Under the pieces are notes generated by a model. It was not told the DNA's origin. It searched no databases and was given only the letters and a program-made list of their open reading frames with translations. 64,000 nucleotides of DNA from Mycolicibacterium chubuense (GTDB lineage Bacteria > Actinomycetota > Actinomycetes > Mycobacteriales > Mycobacteriaceae): positions 61,373-125,372 of the forward strand of contig NZ_JYNX01000038.1 in the NCBI RefSeq assembly GCF_001044255.1, given 5' to 3'. How positions within the stretch are numbered: the first letter of the stretch is position 1; each line of letters opens with the position of its first letter. A program made the position numbers and the translations under genes. Of the stretch, positions 17,961-27,333 are shown piece after piece.

Positions 17961-18979
17961 AGGTTCCGCCTCTCCTCGTGCTGTCTGGTGTCGTGCAGGG
18001 TGACGCTGAATTGCATGGCGCGGTAGGGCCATCCGGTGTCGGTGTGCCACTGCGACACCACCAGACCGACCCCGCCGTGAACGTCGAGGCGCGAGCCGGG
18101 CAGCAGGTACCCACCGTAGAGCTGGGCGATGCGATTGCCGGCGTGGTCCTCGGCGTGCCACCCGCAGCCGCGCACCGGCAGCTGCAGAGGCACGGTGTGC
18201 AGATCGGCCACCGGGGAGTCGATGACGCGGTATCCCAGCGCGTATCGCGAGGCCAGGAATCCGCCGAGGACCCAGGTGCGCGGCGCGAGCCGACGGAACG
18301 TCAGCTCGCCCCACCGCTCACCCGGTGGCGTGATCGGAGTGGCCCTGCGACCCCATCCCCATCGGCCACCGGTGAAGCCCCACGCCGAGTACTTCGAGCG
18401 GTCAGCAATATCCGACGGCCTCACCCGCATCGCGATGATGCCCTTGTCGCGCTGAAACCCGGTGGCCATCACGTACACCCAGCCGCCGTCCGGGTCGAGG
18501 TCCCATGACCAGCATTGCGCATGGCCGTGGTGCAGATCCGCGGGGAACGTCGCGTTCTCCCCGGCGGCGCGCCACCGCTGCCCGCCGTCCTCGGAGCGCC
18601 AGAGCTCGGTGCGCAGCACGTTGCCCAGCCCCCGATTGACGATGGCGTGCAGATAGATCGTGTCCCCGAGCCGCAGCAGATCCGAGGGGATCACGGTGCT
18701 GACGCCCTTGACACAGGGCAGGAGTTGGCGGGCGTAGTCCGGATCCGGGCCGCCGGCACGCTCCCACACGATCGGGGCCTGGGCGTCGCCACGGCCGATC
18801 AGCGCGACAGGTGACCGCCAGTCCCCCCGGCCGACGCGGCTGCCCGAGAACGTATCGCCGAAGACCGCCAGCAGCGACCCGTCTGCGGTCCGCACGCACG
18901 CACCCAGGTCGGCGCAGGTCACGCCCCACCGATCGGTGATGCCCGGACCGGTGATGTCGGCGACCTTCCCGATCGTCAG
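17957..18979 (-). CDS. DUF4185 protein with no canonical start codon
   Basis: A DUF4185 (beta-propeller-like) protein. The characteristic N-terminal block KVADITGPGITDRWG is present, and sequence continues well past a central GDTFSGSRVG. ATG, GTG or TTG is absent in frame before this block; the first is GTG 18922, which would delete it. I set the start at CTG 18979, which overlaps the TGA of the preceding secreted-protein gene as CTGA and would give 340 aa. Alternatives are a -1 frameshift joining it to the upstream secreted protein, or a sequencing indel. The domain has no signal peptide of its own, yet DUF4185 proteins are often exported, which favours fusion to the upstream signal sequence. 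Confidence 0.7.
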   Translation of the reverse strand: MTIGKVADITGPGITDRWGVTCADLGACVRTADGSLLAVFGDTFSGSRVGRGDWRSPVALIGRGDAQAPIVWERAGGPDPDYARQLLPCVKGVSTVIPSDLLRLGDTIYLHAIVNRGLGNVLRTELWRSEDGGQRWRAAGENATFPADLHHGHAQCWSWDLDPDGGWVYVMATGFQRDKGIIAMRVRPSDIADRSKYSAWGFTGGRWGWGRRATPITPPGERWGELTFRRLAPRTWVLGGFLASRYALGYRVIDSPVADLHTVPLQLPVRGCGWHAEDHAGNRIAQLYGGYLLPGSRLDVHGGVGLVVSQWHTDTGWPYRAMQFSVTLHDTRQHEERRNL

Positions 18980-19503
18980 AAGCAGCGCCGCAGTCCGCCC
19001 GGCTCGCAGATCAGCGGGTAGCGATCGACCGGGATCGGCAGCGGTTCCTTGAAGGCCAGCGTGAACGGGGTGTTGATGATCCCCGGCGGCAGGCCGCAGT
19101 TGCCGGTGTGGGTGACGCTGCGGGTGCCGGTCATGGTGACGTCGTCGAACTTGATCACCTCGACCGTCGGCGCCCAGGTGCCGTCGGGGCACTGCATGCC
19201 GCGGTCCTTGGGTGTGGTGAAGGCCCACATCCCTCCGGTCAGCACGGCGTCGCCGCCGGTCACCCCGTTGGACCCCTGGATGTGCAGTCGGCACCCGACG
19301 GGCAGGTACAGCGGCTCGCGCAGATCACCGACCACCGGCACACACGACGGGTACACCGTCCACAGACCCGGCGTTCCCTCAGCGGGGGTGTAGGTGAAGA
19401 TGCCCTCGATCACCTGGTCGGCTCTGGCCGGCACCGGCAAGGTCAGGGCCGCGCCGAGAGCAACCAGGAGGGCGGCCAGAGCGCGCAGCATCGTCACGCG
19501 CAC
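18976..19503 (-). CDS. secreted protein, unknown function
   Basis: A 175-aa protein with a clear signal peptide (MLRALAALLVALGAALTLPVPARA, cleavage after the Ala about residue 28). The mature part has six cysteines (PSCVP, GCRLH, QCPDG, GNCGL, LICEP, RRCF) compatible with disulfides outside the cell. I recognise a mycobacterial pattern (ADQVIEGIFTYTP) but no named function. The start is GTG 19503 (MRVTMLRAL), with ATG 19491 as an equally plausible alternative. The reading frame ends exactly where the DUF4185 frame begins, four bases overlapping, so the two may be one interrupted gene or a coupled pair. It is divergent from the ABC importer operon. Confidence 0.8.
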   Translation of the reverse strand: MRVTMLRALAALLVALGAALTLPVPARADQVIEGIFTYTPAEGTPGLWTVYPSCVPVVGDLREPLYLPVGCRLHIQGSNGVTGGDAVLTGGMWAFTTPKDRGMQCPDGTWAPTVEVIKFDDVTMTGTRSVTHTGNCGLPPGIINTPFTLAFKEPLPIPVDRYPLICEPGGLRRCF

Positions 19504-19596
19504 GAGTATTTCAGTCGGGCGTGGACAAAGTCACGGGTTTGTCGTGTCAGGCCATCGGGTAACAGACTTCGAGCAGGCTCGAGTCCGGGGTGATAC

Positions 19597-21144
19597 ATGA
19601 TGGCGAGGACCGCGGTGTGGACCGCTGTCCTCGCCATTGTCATGATGGTGGCCTCGGTGACCGGGTGTTCGACGGGCCGACGGGTCGATCTCGGCGAGGG
19701 CGCTGCGGGCTCGTTGGTCGCCGCGATCGCCGGCGAGCCCGATCAACTCGACCCGCACAAGACCACGGCCTATTTCTCGTTCGAGGTGTTGGAGAACGTC
19801 TTCGACACGCTGGTCGAACCCGACGCGAACCTGCAGATGCGGCCGGCACTGGCGACCTCGTGGGAGGTCAGTCCCGACCAGCGGGTGTGGACATTCCATC
19901 TGCGTCCCGGGGTGAAGTTCCACGACGGCACGCCGCTGACCGCCGACGACGTCGTGTTCTCGTACCGCCGGATCATCGACGAGAAGCTGGCCAATTCCGA
20001 CAAGTTCAGCGCGGTAACGGCCGTCGAGGCGCCCGATCCCGCGACCGTCGTGATCCGGGTCAGCAGGCCGACGCCGAACATGCTGACCAACATCGGCGGC
20101 TTCAAGGGCATGGCCATCGTGTCGCGACGCAACGTCGAGAACGGCCAGATCGCCACCCATCCCGTCGGCACCGGCCCGTTCCGATTCGCCGGACAGAAGA
20201 GCGGCGACTCGATCTCGCTGGTGGCCAATCCGGACTACTGGGACGGTCCACCCGGGGTGCCCGGCGTGACGTTCCGGTTCATCTCCGAGCCGTCGACGGC
20301 GCTGTCCGCGCTGCAGGCCGGTGAGGTGGACTGGACGGATTCGATTCCGCCGCAACGGGTCGAGCAGCTGTCCGACGACGACTCGCTGCGGCTGGCGGTG
20401 ACTCCGAGCAACGACTACTGGTATCTGGCCCTGAACGAGGCGCACGCCCCGTACAACGACGTGCGCGTCCGCCAGGCGATCGCCTACGCGATCGACCGGA
20501 ATGCGATCGTCGCGGCGACCAGTTACGGCACGGCGAAGGTCAACGAGCTGGCGATCCCCGAGGGCAACCCGTGGTACACGCCGTATGACCGCTACCGCCA
20601 GGGCGGCGTCGACAAGGCGCGCGAGCTGCTGTCCGAGGCCGGTGTCACGCCGGGCGATCTCGACATGCTGGTCACCACCGAGTATCCGGAGACGGTGACC
20701 GCGGCCCAGATCGTCGCCGACAATCTCGCGCCGCTCGGCTTCACGGTCAAGATCCGCACCGTCGATTTCGCGACGTGGCTCGACGAACAGAACTCCGGTC
20801 ACTTCGACATGCTCATGTTGGGGTGGCTGGGCAACATCGATCCCGACGACTTCTACTACGCCCAGCACCACACCGACGGCAGCAGCAACGCGCAGAAGTT
20901 CTCCGATCCCGAGGTGGACCGGCTGCTCGACGCGGGTCGCGTCGAGACCGACCGCGCCGCCCGGGTGGCCGACTATGCGCGCGCCGCGACGCTCATCGCC
21001 GACAAGGTCAGCTACATCTACCTGTACAACTCGTCGGTGATCCAGGCGTGGAATCCGGCGCTGACGGGATACGAGGCGCGCCGCGACGGCGCGGTGCGCT
21101 TCCGGCACGCCGTGCTCGACACCGACAGGAGCGCGTCGCGATGA
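19597..21144 (+). CDS. oligopeptide ABC transporter substrate-binding lipoprotein
   Basis: A 515-aa family 5 extracellular solute-binding protein (DppA/OppA type). The signal ends in a lipobox SVTGC (Cys24), so it is lipid-anchored outside the membrane. Conserved features include GEPDQLDPH, the ATSWEVSPDQRVWTFHLRPG segment typical of SBP family 5, and PVGTGPF. It delivers peptides or another oligo-amide to the permeases encoded downstream. The start is ATG 19597, with ATG 19600 possible. Its stop overlaps the next ATG (ATGA), and four successive 4-bp overlaps tie the operon together. The exact ligand is not predictable. Confidence 0.93.
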   Translation: MMARTAVWTAVLAIVMMVASVTGCSTGRRVDLGEGAAGSLVAAIAGEPDQLDPHKTTAYFSFEVLENVFDTLVEPDANLQMRPALATSWEVSPDQRVWTFHLRPGVKFHDGTPLTADDVVFSYRRIIDEKLANSDKFSAVTAVEAPDPATVVIRVSRPTPNMLTNIGGFKGMAIVSRRNVENGQIATHPVGTGPFRFAGQKSGDSISLVANPDYWDGPPGVPGVTFRFISEPSTALSALQAGEVDWTDSIPPQRVEQLSDDDSLRLAVTPSNDYWYLALNEAHAPYNDVRVRQAIAYAIDRNAIVAATSYGTAKVNELAIPEGNPWYTPYDRYRQGGVDKARELLSEAGVTPGDLDMLVTTEYPETVTAAQIVADNLAPLGFTVKIRTVDFATWLDEQNSGHFDMLMLGWLGNIDPDDFYYAQHHTDGSSNAQKFSDPEVDRLLDAGRVETDRAARVADYARAATLIADKVSYIYLYNSSVIQAWNPALTGYEARRDGAVRFRHAVLDTDRSASR

Positions 21145-22115
21145 GCATGCCGACGGTCCTGACCCATCCGATCCTCCGCTTCGTCGCGCGCCGGGTGCTG
21201 TATTCCCTCGTCGTGCTGGTCGGTGTCACCGTGGTCGTCTTCGCGCTGGTGCACCTGGTGCCCGGAGATCCGGTCCGCATCGCCCTGGGCACCCGCTACA
21301 CCCCCGAGGCCTATGACGCGCTGCGCAGCGCCAGCGGGCTGGACCGCCCGATCGTGTCGCAGTTCTTCGGGTACGTGGGCTCGGCGTTGACCGGGGACCT
21401 GGGGGTCAGCTTCCGTAACGGCGACCCGGTGACGGTGACGCTGCTGGAGCGGTTGCCGGCGACCATGTCGCTGGGCCTGGCCGGCATCGTCATCGCGCTG
21501 GCGATCGCACTGCCGGCGGGAACGTACTCGGCGCTGCGGGAGGGCCGCGTCAGCGATGCGATCGTCCGGGTGACCAGCCAGTTCGGCGTCTCGGTGCCCG
21601 ACTTCTGGATGGGCATCCTGCTCATCGCACTGTTCGCGACGACGCTCGGGTGGCTGCCGACGTCCGGGTACCGCCCGCTGTTCGACGATCCCGGGGGCTG
21701 GTTGCGCCACATCATCCTGCCCGGGCTGACCGTCGGCGTGGTGGCCGCGGCGATCATGACGCGCTACGTGCGGGCGGCGGTGCTCGAGGTGGCGGCGATG
21801 GGCTACGTGCGCACCGCGCGGTCCAAGGGGTTGTCCCCGCGCGTCGTCACGTTCCGGCACACGGTGCGCAACGCTCTCGTGCCGATCCTGACCATCACCG
21901 GCATCCAGCTCGCGACGCTGCTGGGCGGCGTGATCGTCGTCGAGGTGGTGTTCGCGTGGCCGGGGCTGGGCAGGCTGGTGTACAACGCTGTCGCCGCACG
22001 CGACTATCCGGTGATCCAGGGCGCGGTGCTGCTTATCGCGGCGCTGTTCCTCGCGATCAACCTGCTCGTCGACGTGCTGTACGCGGTGGTCGACCCGAGG
22101 ATCCGGCTCGCATGA
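21141..22115 (+). CDS. peptide ABC transporter permease, DppB-like
   Basis: A 324-aa inner-membrane permease. The first helix (VLYSLVVLVGVTVVVFALVHL) ends in the DppB/OppB hallmark VPGDPVRIALG. Five further helices follow, and the EAA-loop AAMGYVRTARSKGLSPR contacts the ATPase. It pairs with the DppC-like permease to form the pore. The start is ATG 21141, overlapping the binding-protein stop; the stop overlaps the next start. Confidence 0.93.
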   Translation: MSMPTVLTHPILRFVARRVLYSLVVLVGVTVVVFALVHLVPGDPVRIALGTRYTPEAYDALRSASGLDRPIVSQFFGYVGSALTGDLGVSFRNGDPVTVTLLERLPATMSLGLAGIVIALAIALPAGTYSALREGRVSDAIVRVTSQFGVSVPDFWMGILLIALFATTLGWLPTSGYRPLFDDPGGWLRHIILPGLTVGVVAAAIMTRYVRAAVLEVAAMGYVRTARSKGLSPRVVTFRHTVRNALVPILTITGIQLATLLGGVIVVEVVFAWPGLGRLVYNAVAARDYPVIQGAVLLIAALFLAINLLVDVLYAVVDPRIRLA

Positions 22116-22990
22116 CGACCACTGACAGCGCCCGCGTCTCGTCGTGGCGGCTGCTGCTGCGCAACCCCGTCACCGCGGTCAGCGCGCTGATCCTGCTGGC
22201 CGTCGCCGTCATCGCGGTCAGCGCCAATGCGATTGCGCCGCAAGGAGTCAACGACGTCGATGTGCCCAACGCGCTGCGTCCGCCCAGCGGCGGGCACTGG
22301 TTCGGCACCGATGAACTGGGCCGCGACGTGCTGTCCCGCGTGCTGGTGGCCACGCAGGCCTCGATGCGGATCGCCGTGGTCAGCGTCGCGTTCGCCGTCG
22401 TGGTCGGGGTGACGGTCGGCGTGCTGGCGGGCTATCGCGGCGGCTGGCTGGACACCGTGCTTATGCGCGTCGTCGACGTGATGTTCGCTTTCCCGGTGCT
22501 GCTGCTCGCCCTCGCGGTCGTCGCGATCCTGGGTCCGGGGGTGACGACGACGATCCTCGCGATCGGCATCGTGTACACACCGATCTTCGCGCGGGTGGCC
22601 AGAGCGAGCACCCTGGGTGTGCGCACCGAACCGTACGTCGCGGTATCGCGCGCGATGGGCACCCCCGATCACATGATCCTGCGCCGCCACATCCTGCCCA
22701 ACATCGCCGGACCGTTGATCGTGCAGACATCGCTGTCCCTGGCGTTCGCCATTCTCTCCGAGGCCGCCCTGTCCTTCCTGGGGCTCGGAATCCAGCCTCC
22801 GCAGCCGTCGTTGGGCCGGATGATCTTCGACTCGCAGGGCTTCGTGACGATGGCCTGGTGGATGGCGGTGTTCCCAGGAGCGGCGATCGTGGTGATCGTG
22901 CTGGCGTTCAACCTGCTCGGCGATGGGCTGCGCGACGTGCTGGATCCCAAGCAGCGCACCATCGCCGAGGCCAGGAGGGCGCAGCGATGA
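22112..22990 (+). CDS. peptide ABC transporter permease, DppC-like
   Basis: A 292-aa permease with an N-terminal helix, the conserved PPSGGHWFGTDELGRDVLSR segment that defines DppC/OppC proteins, and five more membrane helices including the EAA loop region (SRAMGTPDHMILRRHILPN). It forms the translocation pore with the DppB-like subunit. The ATG at 22112 overlaps the previous stop and its stop overlaps the ATPase start, so the four genes are translationally coupled. Confidence 0.93.
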   Translation: MTTTDSARVSSWRLLLRNPVTAVSALILLAVAVIAVSANAIAPQGVNDVDVPNALRPPSGGHWFGTDELGRDVLSRVLVATQASMRIAVVSVAFAVVVGVTVGVLAGYRGGWLDTVLMRVVDVMFAFPVLLLALAVVAILGPGVTTTILAIGIVYTPIFARVARASTLGVRTEPYVAVSRAMGTPDHMILRRHILPNIAGPLIVQTSLSLAFAILSEAALSFLGLGIQPPQPSLGRMIFDSQGFVTMAWWMAVFPGAAIVVIVLAFNLLGDGLRDVLDPKQRTIAEARRAQR

Positions 22991-24591
22991 CGGTGTTGAC
23001 CGTGCAGGATCTCGGCGTGCGCATCGGCGCTCGCACGATCGTCGACGCGGTGTCGTTCGAGGTGGCCCGCGAGCAGACGGTGGGCATCGTCGGAGAGTCC
23101 GGGTCCGGCAAGACGATGACGGTGCTCGCCGCGACCGGTCTGCTCGATGCACCGGGGGCGCGGGTGTCGGGGTCGAGCACGCTCGGTGGCGACGAGCCGG
23201 TGCAGCTCGTCGGTGCCCGCCCGCGGACGCTGCGCAGCGTGCACGGCTCCCGCATCGGCTTCGTCTTCCAGGATCCGGGCACCTCGCTCAATCCGCTGCT
23301 GACGCTGGAGCGCCAGATCACCGAGTCGCTGGAGACCCACCGCCGCGTGACGCGCCGCGAGGCGCAGTCGCGGGCGCTGGAACTGCTCGAGGCGGTCGGC
23401 CTGCCCGAGCCGGCGACCCGGCTGCACGCCTACCCGCATCAGCTGTCGGGCGGCCAGCGTCAGCGGGTGATGATCGCCATCGCGCTGGCATGCGACCCGG
23501 AGCTGCTCATCGCCGACGAACCCACCACCGCGCTGGACGTCACCACTCAGGCCCAGATCATCGAGCTGGTCCGCACGCTGCAGCGCGACTTCGGCACCGC
23601 GGTGGTGTGGATCAGCCACGATCTCGGCGTGATCGGTCAGGTGGCCGACGAGGTGACCGTGCTGCGCGAGGGCACCGTGGTCGAGCAGGCGCCGATCCTC
23701 GACGTGTTCGACCGGCCGCGCGACGACTACACCCGCGATCTGCTGGCCGCCCGACCAGTACTGAATGTGTCTGGGCCACAGGCGGTTACCGACGCCGATC
23801 CGCTGTTGGAGGTCGACGGGCTCGACGTGTCCTTCACGGTGTCGACGCCGGTGGGCCGGTCGACCGTCCACGCGGTCAAGGACGTGTCGTTGCGCATCCG
23901 CCGGGGCACCACGTTGGGTCTGGTCGGTGAATCCGGCTCCGGCAAGTCGACGGTCGCCGCAGCGCTCACCGGGCTGGTGAAGCCCGACCGAGGCACAGCC
24001 ACTCTGGCCGGTGCGGACATCTTCGGGGTGAAGCGGGCCGATGTGAAGGCGCTGCGCCGACGGATAGGGCTGGTGTTCCAGGATCCGTTCTCATCGCTGA
24101 ATCCCCGTGCGCGCGTGGAGTCCTCGATCGCCGAGCCGCTGGCGGTACACCGGCTGGTCGACGGCGCCGCGGCGCGGCGAGCGCGGGTGGCCGAGCTGCT
24201 CGACCTCGTCGGTCTGCCGGCCGAGTTCGCCCAGCGCTACCCGCACGAGCTCTCGGGCGGGCAACGCCAGCGGGTCAGCATCGCGCGCGCGTTGGCCGCC
24301 GAGCCGGATCTGCTGATCCTCGATGAGGCAACCGCGTCGCTGGACGTGTCGGTGCAGGCCCGCGTCCTGGAGCTGCTGGCGCGGCTGCAGGACGAGCTGG
24401 GGCTGGCGTACCTGCTGATCGGGCACGACCTGGCGGTGATCCGGCAGCTCAGCCACGACGTGCTGGTGATGCGCGACGGGGAGGTGGTGGAGAACCGGCC
24501 CGCCGACGAGCTGTTCACGGCTCCCGAGCACGAGTACACGAAGGCGCTGCTGACGGCGGTGCCGCCGGTCCGTCCGCGCGCCGCGGTCTGA
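22987..24591 (+). CDS. fused double ATP-binding protein of peptide ABC transporter (DppD-DppF)
   Basis: A 534-aa protein with two complete ABC domains. The first has Walker A GESGSGKT (residues 36-43), signature LSGGQRQRV and Walker B LLIADEP. The second has Walker A GESGSGKS (about 314-321), a second LSGGQRQRV and LLILDEA. It replaces the separate DppD and DppF ATPases of other bacteria and energises the importer on the cytoplasmic face. The second domain uses DEA instead of the usual DEP after Walker B, a mild deviation. It is the last gene of the operon. Confidence 0.93.
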   Translation: MTVLTVQDLGVRIGARTIVDAVSFEVAREQTVGIVGESGSGKTMTVLAATGLLDAPGARVSGSSTLGGDEPVQLVGARPRTLRSVHGSRIGFVFQDPGTSLNPLLTLERQITESLETHRRVTRREAQSRALELLEAVGLPEPATRLHAYPHQLSGGQRQRVMIAIALACDPELLIADEPTTALDVTTQAQIIELVRTLQRDFGTAVVWISHDLGVIGQVADEVTVLREGTVVEQAPILDVFDRPRDDYTRDLLAARPVLNVSGPQAVTDADPLLEVDGLDVSFTVSTPVGRSTVHAVKDVSLRIRRGTTLGLVGESGSGKSTVAAALTGLVKPDRGTATLAGADIFGVKRADVKALRRRIGLVFQDPFSSLNPRARVESSIAEPLAVHRLVDGAAARRARVAELLDLVGLPAEFAQRYPHELSGGQRQRVSIARALAAEPDLLILDEATASLDVSVQARVLELLARLQDELGLAYLLIGHDLAVIRQLSHDVLVMRDGEVVENRPADELFTAPEHEYTKALLTAVPPVRPRAAV

Positions 24592-24621
24592 GCCGCGAGG
24601 GGCCCATGAGAAGGTCCTTCC

Positions 24622-25362
24622 ATGAGTGAGCTCAGCGGCAAGGTCGCATTGGTCACGGGGGCGTCGGCGGGGCTGGGCGCGGCGACAGCCAGGTTGTTCG
24701 CGGAGAAGGGCGCGACGGTGTTCGGCATCGCCCGGGACGCGTCGCGCATGGCGGAGGTGTTCGCCGACGTGCCGGGCAGCGCGTTCGCCTCGGTGGACAT
24801 CTCGTCGCGGGCGGCGTGCGCCGGGGCGGTGGCTGAGTGCGTCGAACGGTTCGGCCGGCTCGACGTGCTGGCCAACATCGCCGGGTTCCACCGCATGCGC
24901 CACACCGCGACGATGACCGATGAGGATTGGGACGTCGACCTCGCGGTGAACCTGACCGCGCCGTTCGCGCTCTGCCGCGCCGCGCTGCCGCACCTGCTGG
25001 AAACCGGGGGCAACATCGTCAACGTCTCGTCGATCGCCGGCGTCGAGGGTGAGGTGTACTCGGCGGGCTACTGCGCGGCCAAGCACGGGCTGGTCGGCCT
25101 GACCCGCGCGCTGGCCATCGAGTTCACCAAGGAGCGGCTGAGGGTGAACGCCGTGTGCCCGGGCGGCATGCCGACCGCGCAGGCCACCGAGTTCGAGGCG
25201 CCCGACAACGCCGACTGGGATCTGATCATGCGCATCGCCTCACCGCGCGGGTTCATGGCGACCGAGGATGTCGCAAAGGTCATCGCGTTCCTGGCCAGCG
25301 ACGACGCCGCCGCGATCCACGGTGCGGTCTACCGCGTGGACAACGGCAAGGGTGCGGGCTGA
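24622..25362 (+). CDS. short-chain dehydrogenase/reductase
   Basis: A 246-aa classical SDR. The cofactor loop is TGASAGLGAA, NIAG follows, then the catalytic Ser in NVSSIAG and Tyr-x-x-x-Lys in YCAAK. NAD(P) specificity and substrate cannot be assigned. An AGAAGG tract lies 8 nt before the ATG at 24622. It sits 30 bp after the importer operon and might be read through from it. Its 3' end overlaps the TetR gene on the opposite strand by 34 bp. Confidence 0.9.
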   Translation: MSELSGKVALVTGASAGLGAATARLFAEKGATVFGIARDASRMAEVFADVPGSAFASVDISSRAACAGAVAECVERFGRLDVLANIAGFHRMRHTATMTDEDWDVDLAVNLTAPFALCRAALPHLLETGGNIVNVSSIAGVEGEVYSAGYCAAKHGLVGLTRALAIEFTKERLRVNAVCPGGMPTAQATEFEAPDNADWDLIMRIASPRGFMATEDVAKVIAFLASDDAAAIHGAVYRVDNGKGAG

Positions 25363-25907
25363 CCGTCGGTCACGAAGCGGCGGATCATCTCGCGTTCGGC
25401 GGCCGGATCGACCACAGGCCAGTAGAGCAGCGAGAGCACCACGCGCACAATCCATTGCGCCGCGAGCGCGTCCTCGGCAAGACCGTTCAGCTCGGATGCG
25501 AGCGCCCGCGTCATCGGCGAGTCGACGATCCAGGCCATCTCGGATGCCGCGCGCGTCGAGGTGATCAGCGCCTGCCCGAGGGGATCCGCTCTGATCCGTT
25601 CCAGCGCGACTGTCACTGCGGTCACGATCCGGTCGGGACCGGTCATGCCGTCCACGGCCGCTCGTACGGCCTCGACGATGCGCTCCGCGTTGCGCGCCAG
25701 CACCGCGTCGCGGATCTGCGCCTTGCCGCCGACGTGCCGGTAGATCGTCGCCCTCGAGCAGTGCACGCGGGCCTCGAGTGCTGCCATGTCGAACGCTGCG
25801 ATGCCGTCGCGGGCGATCAGCTCGGTGGCCGCGGCGTAGATCCGCTCGGCCGCCGCCGCCCGGCGGTCACCGACCAGCCAGTCGTTCGTCGCGCCGCGAG
25901 AAGCCAC
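25329..25907 (-). CDS. TetR-family transcriptional regulator
   Basis: A 192-aa regulator with a TetR helix-turn-helix (FDMAALEARVHCSRATIYRHVGG) and a helical C-terminal ligand domain. The GTG start at 25907 gives MASRGATNDW. It is divergent from the cytochrome P450 gene across 163 bp, making the P450 and its partner likely targets. The convergent 34-bp overlap with the SDR gene could permit antisense interference. Confidence 0.87.
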   Translation of the reverse strand: MASRGATNDWLVGDRRAAAAERIYAAATELIARDGIAAFDMAALEARVHCSRATIYRHVGGKAQIRDAVLARNAERIVEAVRAAVDGMTGPDRIVTAVTVALERIRADPLGQALITSTRAASEMAWIVDSPMTRALASELNGLAEDALAAQWIVRVVLSLLYWPVVDPAAEREMIRRFVTDGQPAPLPLSTR

Positions 25908-26070
25908 TGGCCGATGTTCTCAGCGTGAGACGAATGGGTCAATGTTTCTCGCCGTCGACACTGGTCGAGGCGTCGCGCTGAGACGATTCCGGAGGCCGCT
26001 CACGAGCTCGCCGATTCATGTTTCGCTCACGCGTTGACGCGGGCACGGCACGCCACTCAGCCTGAGTCAC

Positions 26071-27333
26071 ATGACAGTTGCCGACGGCCGGCTCGGCGTG
26101 GCGTTGTTCGACGACCGGTTCATCCAGGACCCGTATCCGCTGTACGCGCGGATGCGGGCCGCCGGCCCCGTACATCGTGTCGGCGACTCGGACTTCCACG
26201 CCGTCTGTACGTGGGATGCGGTCGCCGAGGCGGTGGCCCGCACCGACGACTTCTCGTCGAACCTGACCGGCACGATGATCTATCAGCCGGACGGAACCGT
26301 GGGAATGTTCCCCATGGATGTCGTCGGCGGCCCGACGCAGGTGCTCGCGATCGCCGACGATCCCGCACACGCCGCGCATCGGAAGCTGTTGATCCCGCAG
26401 TTGGCGGCCAAGCGCATTCGGGAGCTGGAGGCTTATGTCACCGGCACTGTCGCCGACCTCTACGCCGACGCCGTGCGCGCCGGAACCGTGGAGTGGATGG
26501 GCACTGTGGCCAACCGGCTGCCGATGATGGTGGTGTGCCGGCTGATCGGAGTCCCTGACGAGGACGCGGACCAGCTGGCGGCGTGGGGCTATGCGAGCAC
26601 CCAACTGCTGGAGGGTCTGGTGGGTCCCGACCAGCTCGCCGCGGCGGGCACCGCCGCGATGGAACTTGCCGCGTACATCGCGGCTCGATTCGAACGGCCG
26701 CCGGAGCCTGACACGCTGATGGGAAGTCTCGCCACCGCCTGCGCCGCAGGCGAACTCGATGCGCTGACCGCACAGATGATGATGGTGACGTTGTTCAGCG
26801 CCGGGGGCGAGTCGACCGCGTCGCTCATCGGCTCGGCCACCCACATCCTGGCCACTCGGCCGGACCTGCAGCAGGCGCTCCGCGAGAACCCTGCCTCGAT
26901 CCCCGCATTCGTGGAGGAGGTCTTGCGTTTCGAGCCGCCGTTCCGTGGCCACTATCGACACGTGCTGCGCGACTGCGAGCTGCGGGGCTACCCGCTCCAG
27001 GCCGGCTCCCGGCTGATTCTGCTGTGGGGCGCGGCCAATCGGGACCCTGCCCATGTCGAGGCCCCCGACGAGATCCGAATCGACCGCCGAGACGGCAAGG
27101 GCCACATCGCATTCGGGAAGGGTGCGCACTTCTGCGTCGGCGCATCGCTGGCCCGCCTCGAGGCCCGAGTCGTGCTCGAACATCTGCTGACCCACACCCG
27201 CGACTTCGAGGCCGTCGGCGCAGCGCGGTGGCTGCCCAGCCTGCTGGTGCGGCGCCTGGACACCCTGACGCTCTCCATCGACCCCGTGCGATTGCGCCCT
27301 TCGAGGGGAGGCGACGATGAGGGTCGTAGGTGA
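26071..27333 (+). CDS. cytochrome P450
   Basis: A 420-aa bacterial P450. The heme loop is FGKGAHFCVGASLARLEAR with the thiolate Cys355. The I-helix oxygen-activation segment is AGGESTAS (about residues 244-251), and the K-helix ExxR lies in EEVLRFEPPF. It needs external ferredoxin and reductase, neither encoded in the window. No clear ribosome site precedes ATG 26071. The stop lies 17 bp inside the next gene, so the two are coupled. I cannot assign a CYP family or substrate; it does not look like the cholesterol-side-chain P450s. Confidence 0.92.
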   Translation: MTVADGRLGVALFDDRFIQDPYPLYARMRAAGPVHRVGDSDFHAVCTWDAVAEAVARTDDFSSNLTGTMIYQPDGTVGMFPMDVVGGPTQVLAIADDPAHAAHRKLLIPQLAAKRIRELEAYVTGTVADLYADAVRAGTVEWMGTVANRLPMMVVCRLIGVPDEDADQLAAWGYASTQLLEGLVGPDQLAAAGTAAMELAAYIAARFERPPEPDTLMGSLATACAAGELDALTAQMMMVTLFSAGGESTASLIGSATHILATRPDLQQALRENPASIPAFVEEVLRFEPPFRGHYRHVLRDCELRGYPLQAGSRLILLWGAANRDPAHVEAPDEIRIDRRDGKGHIAFGKGAHFCVGASLARLEARVVLEHLLTHTRDFEAVGAARWLPSLLVRRLDTLTLSIDPVRLRPSRGGDDEGRR

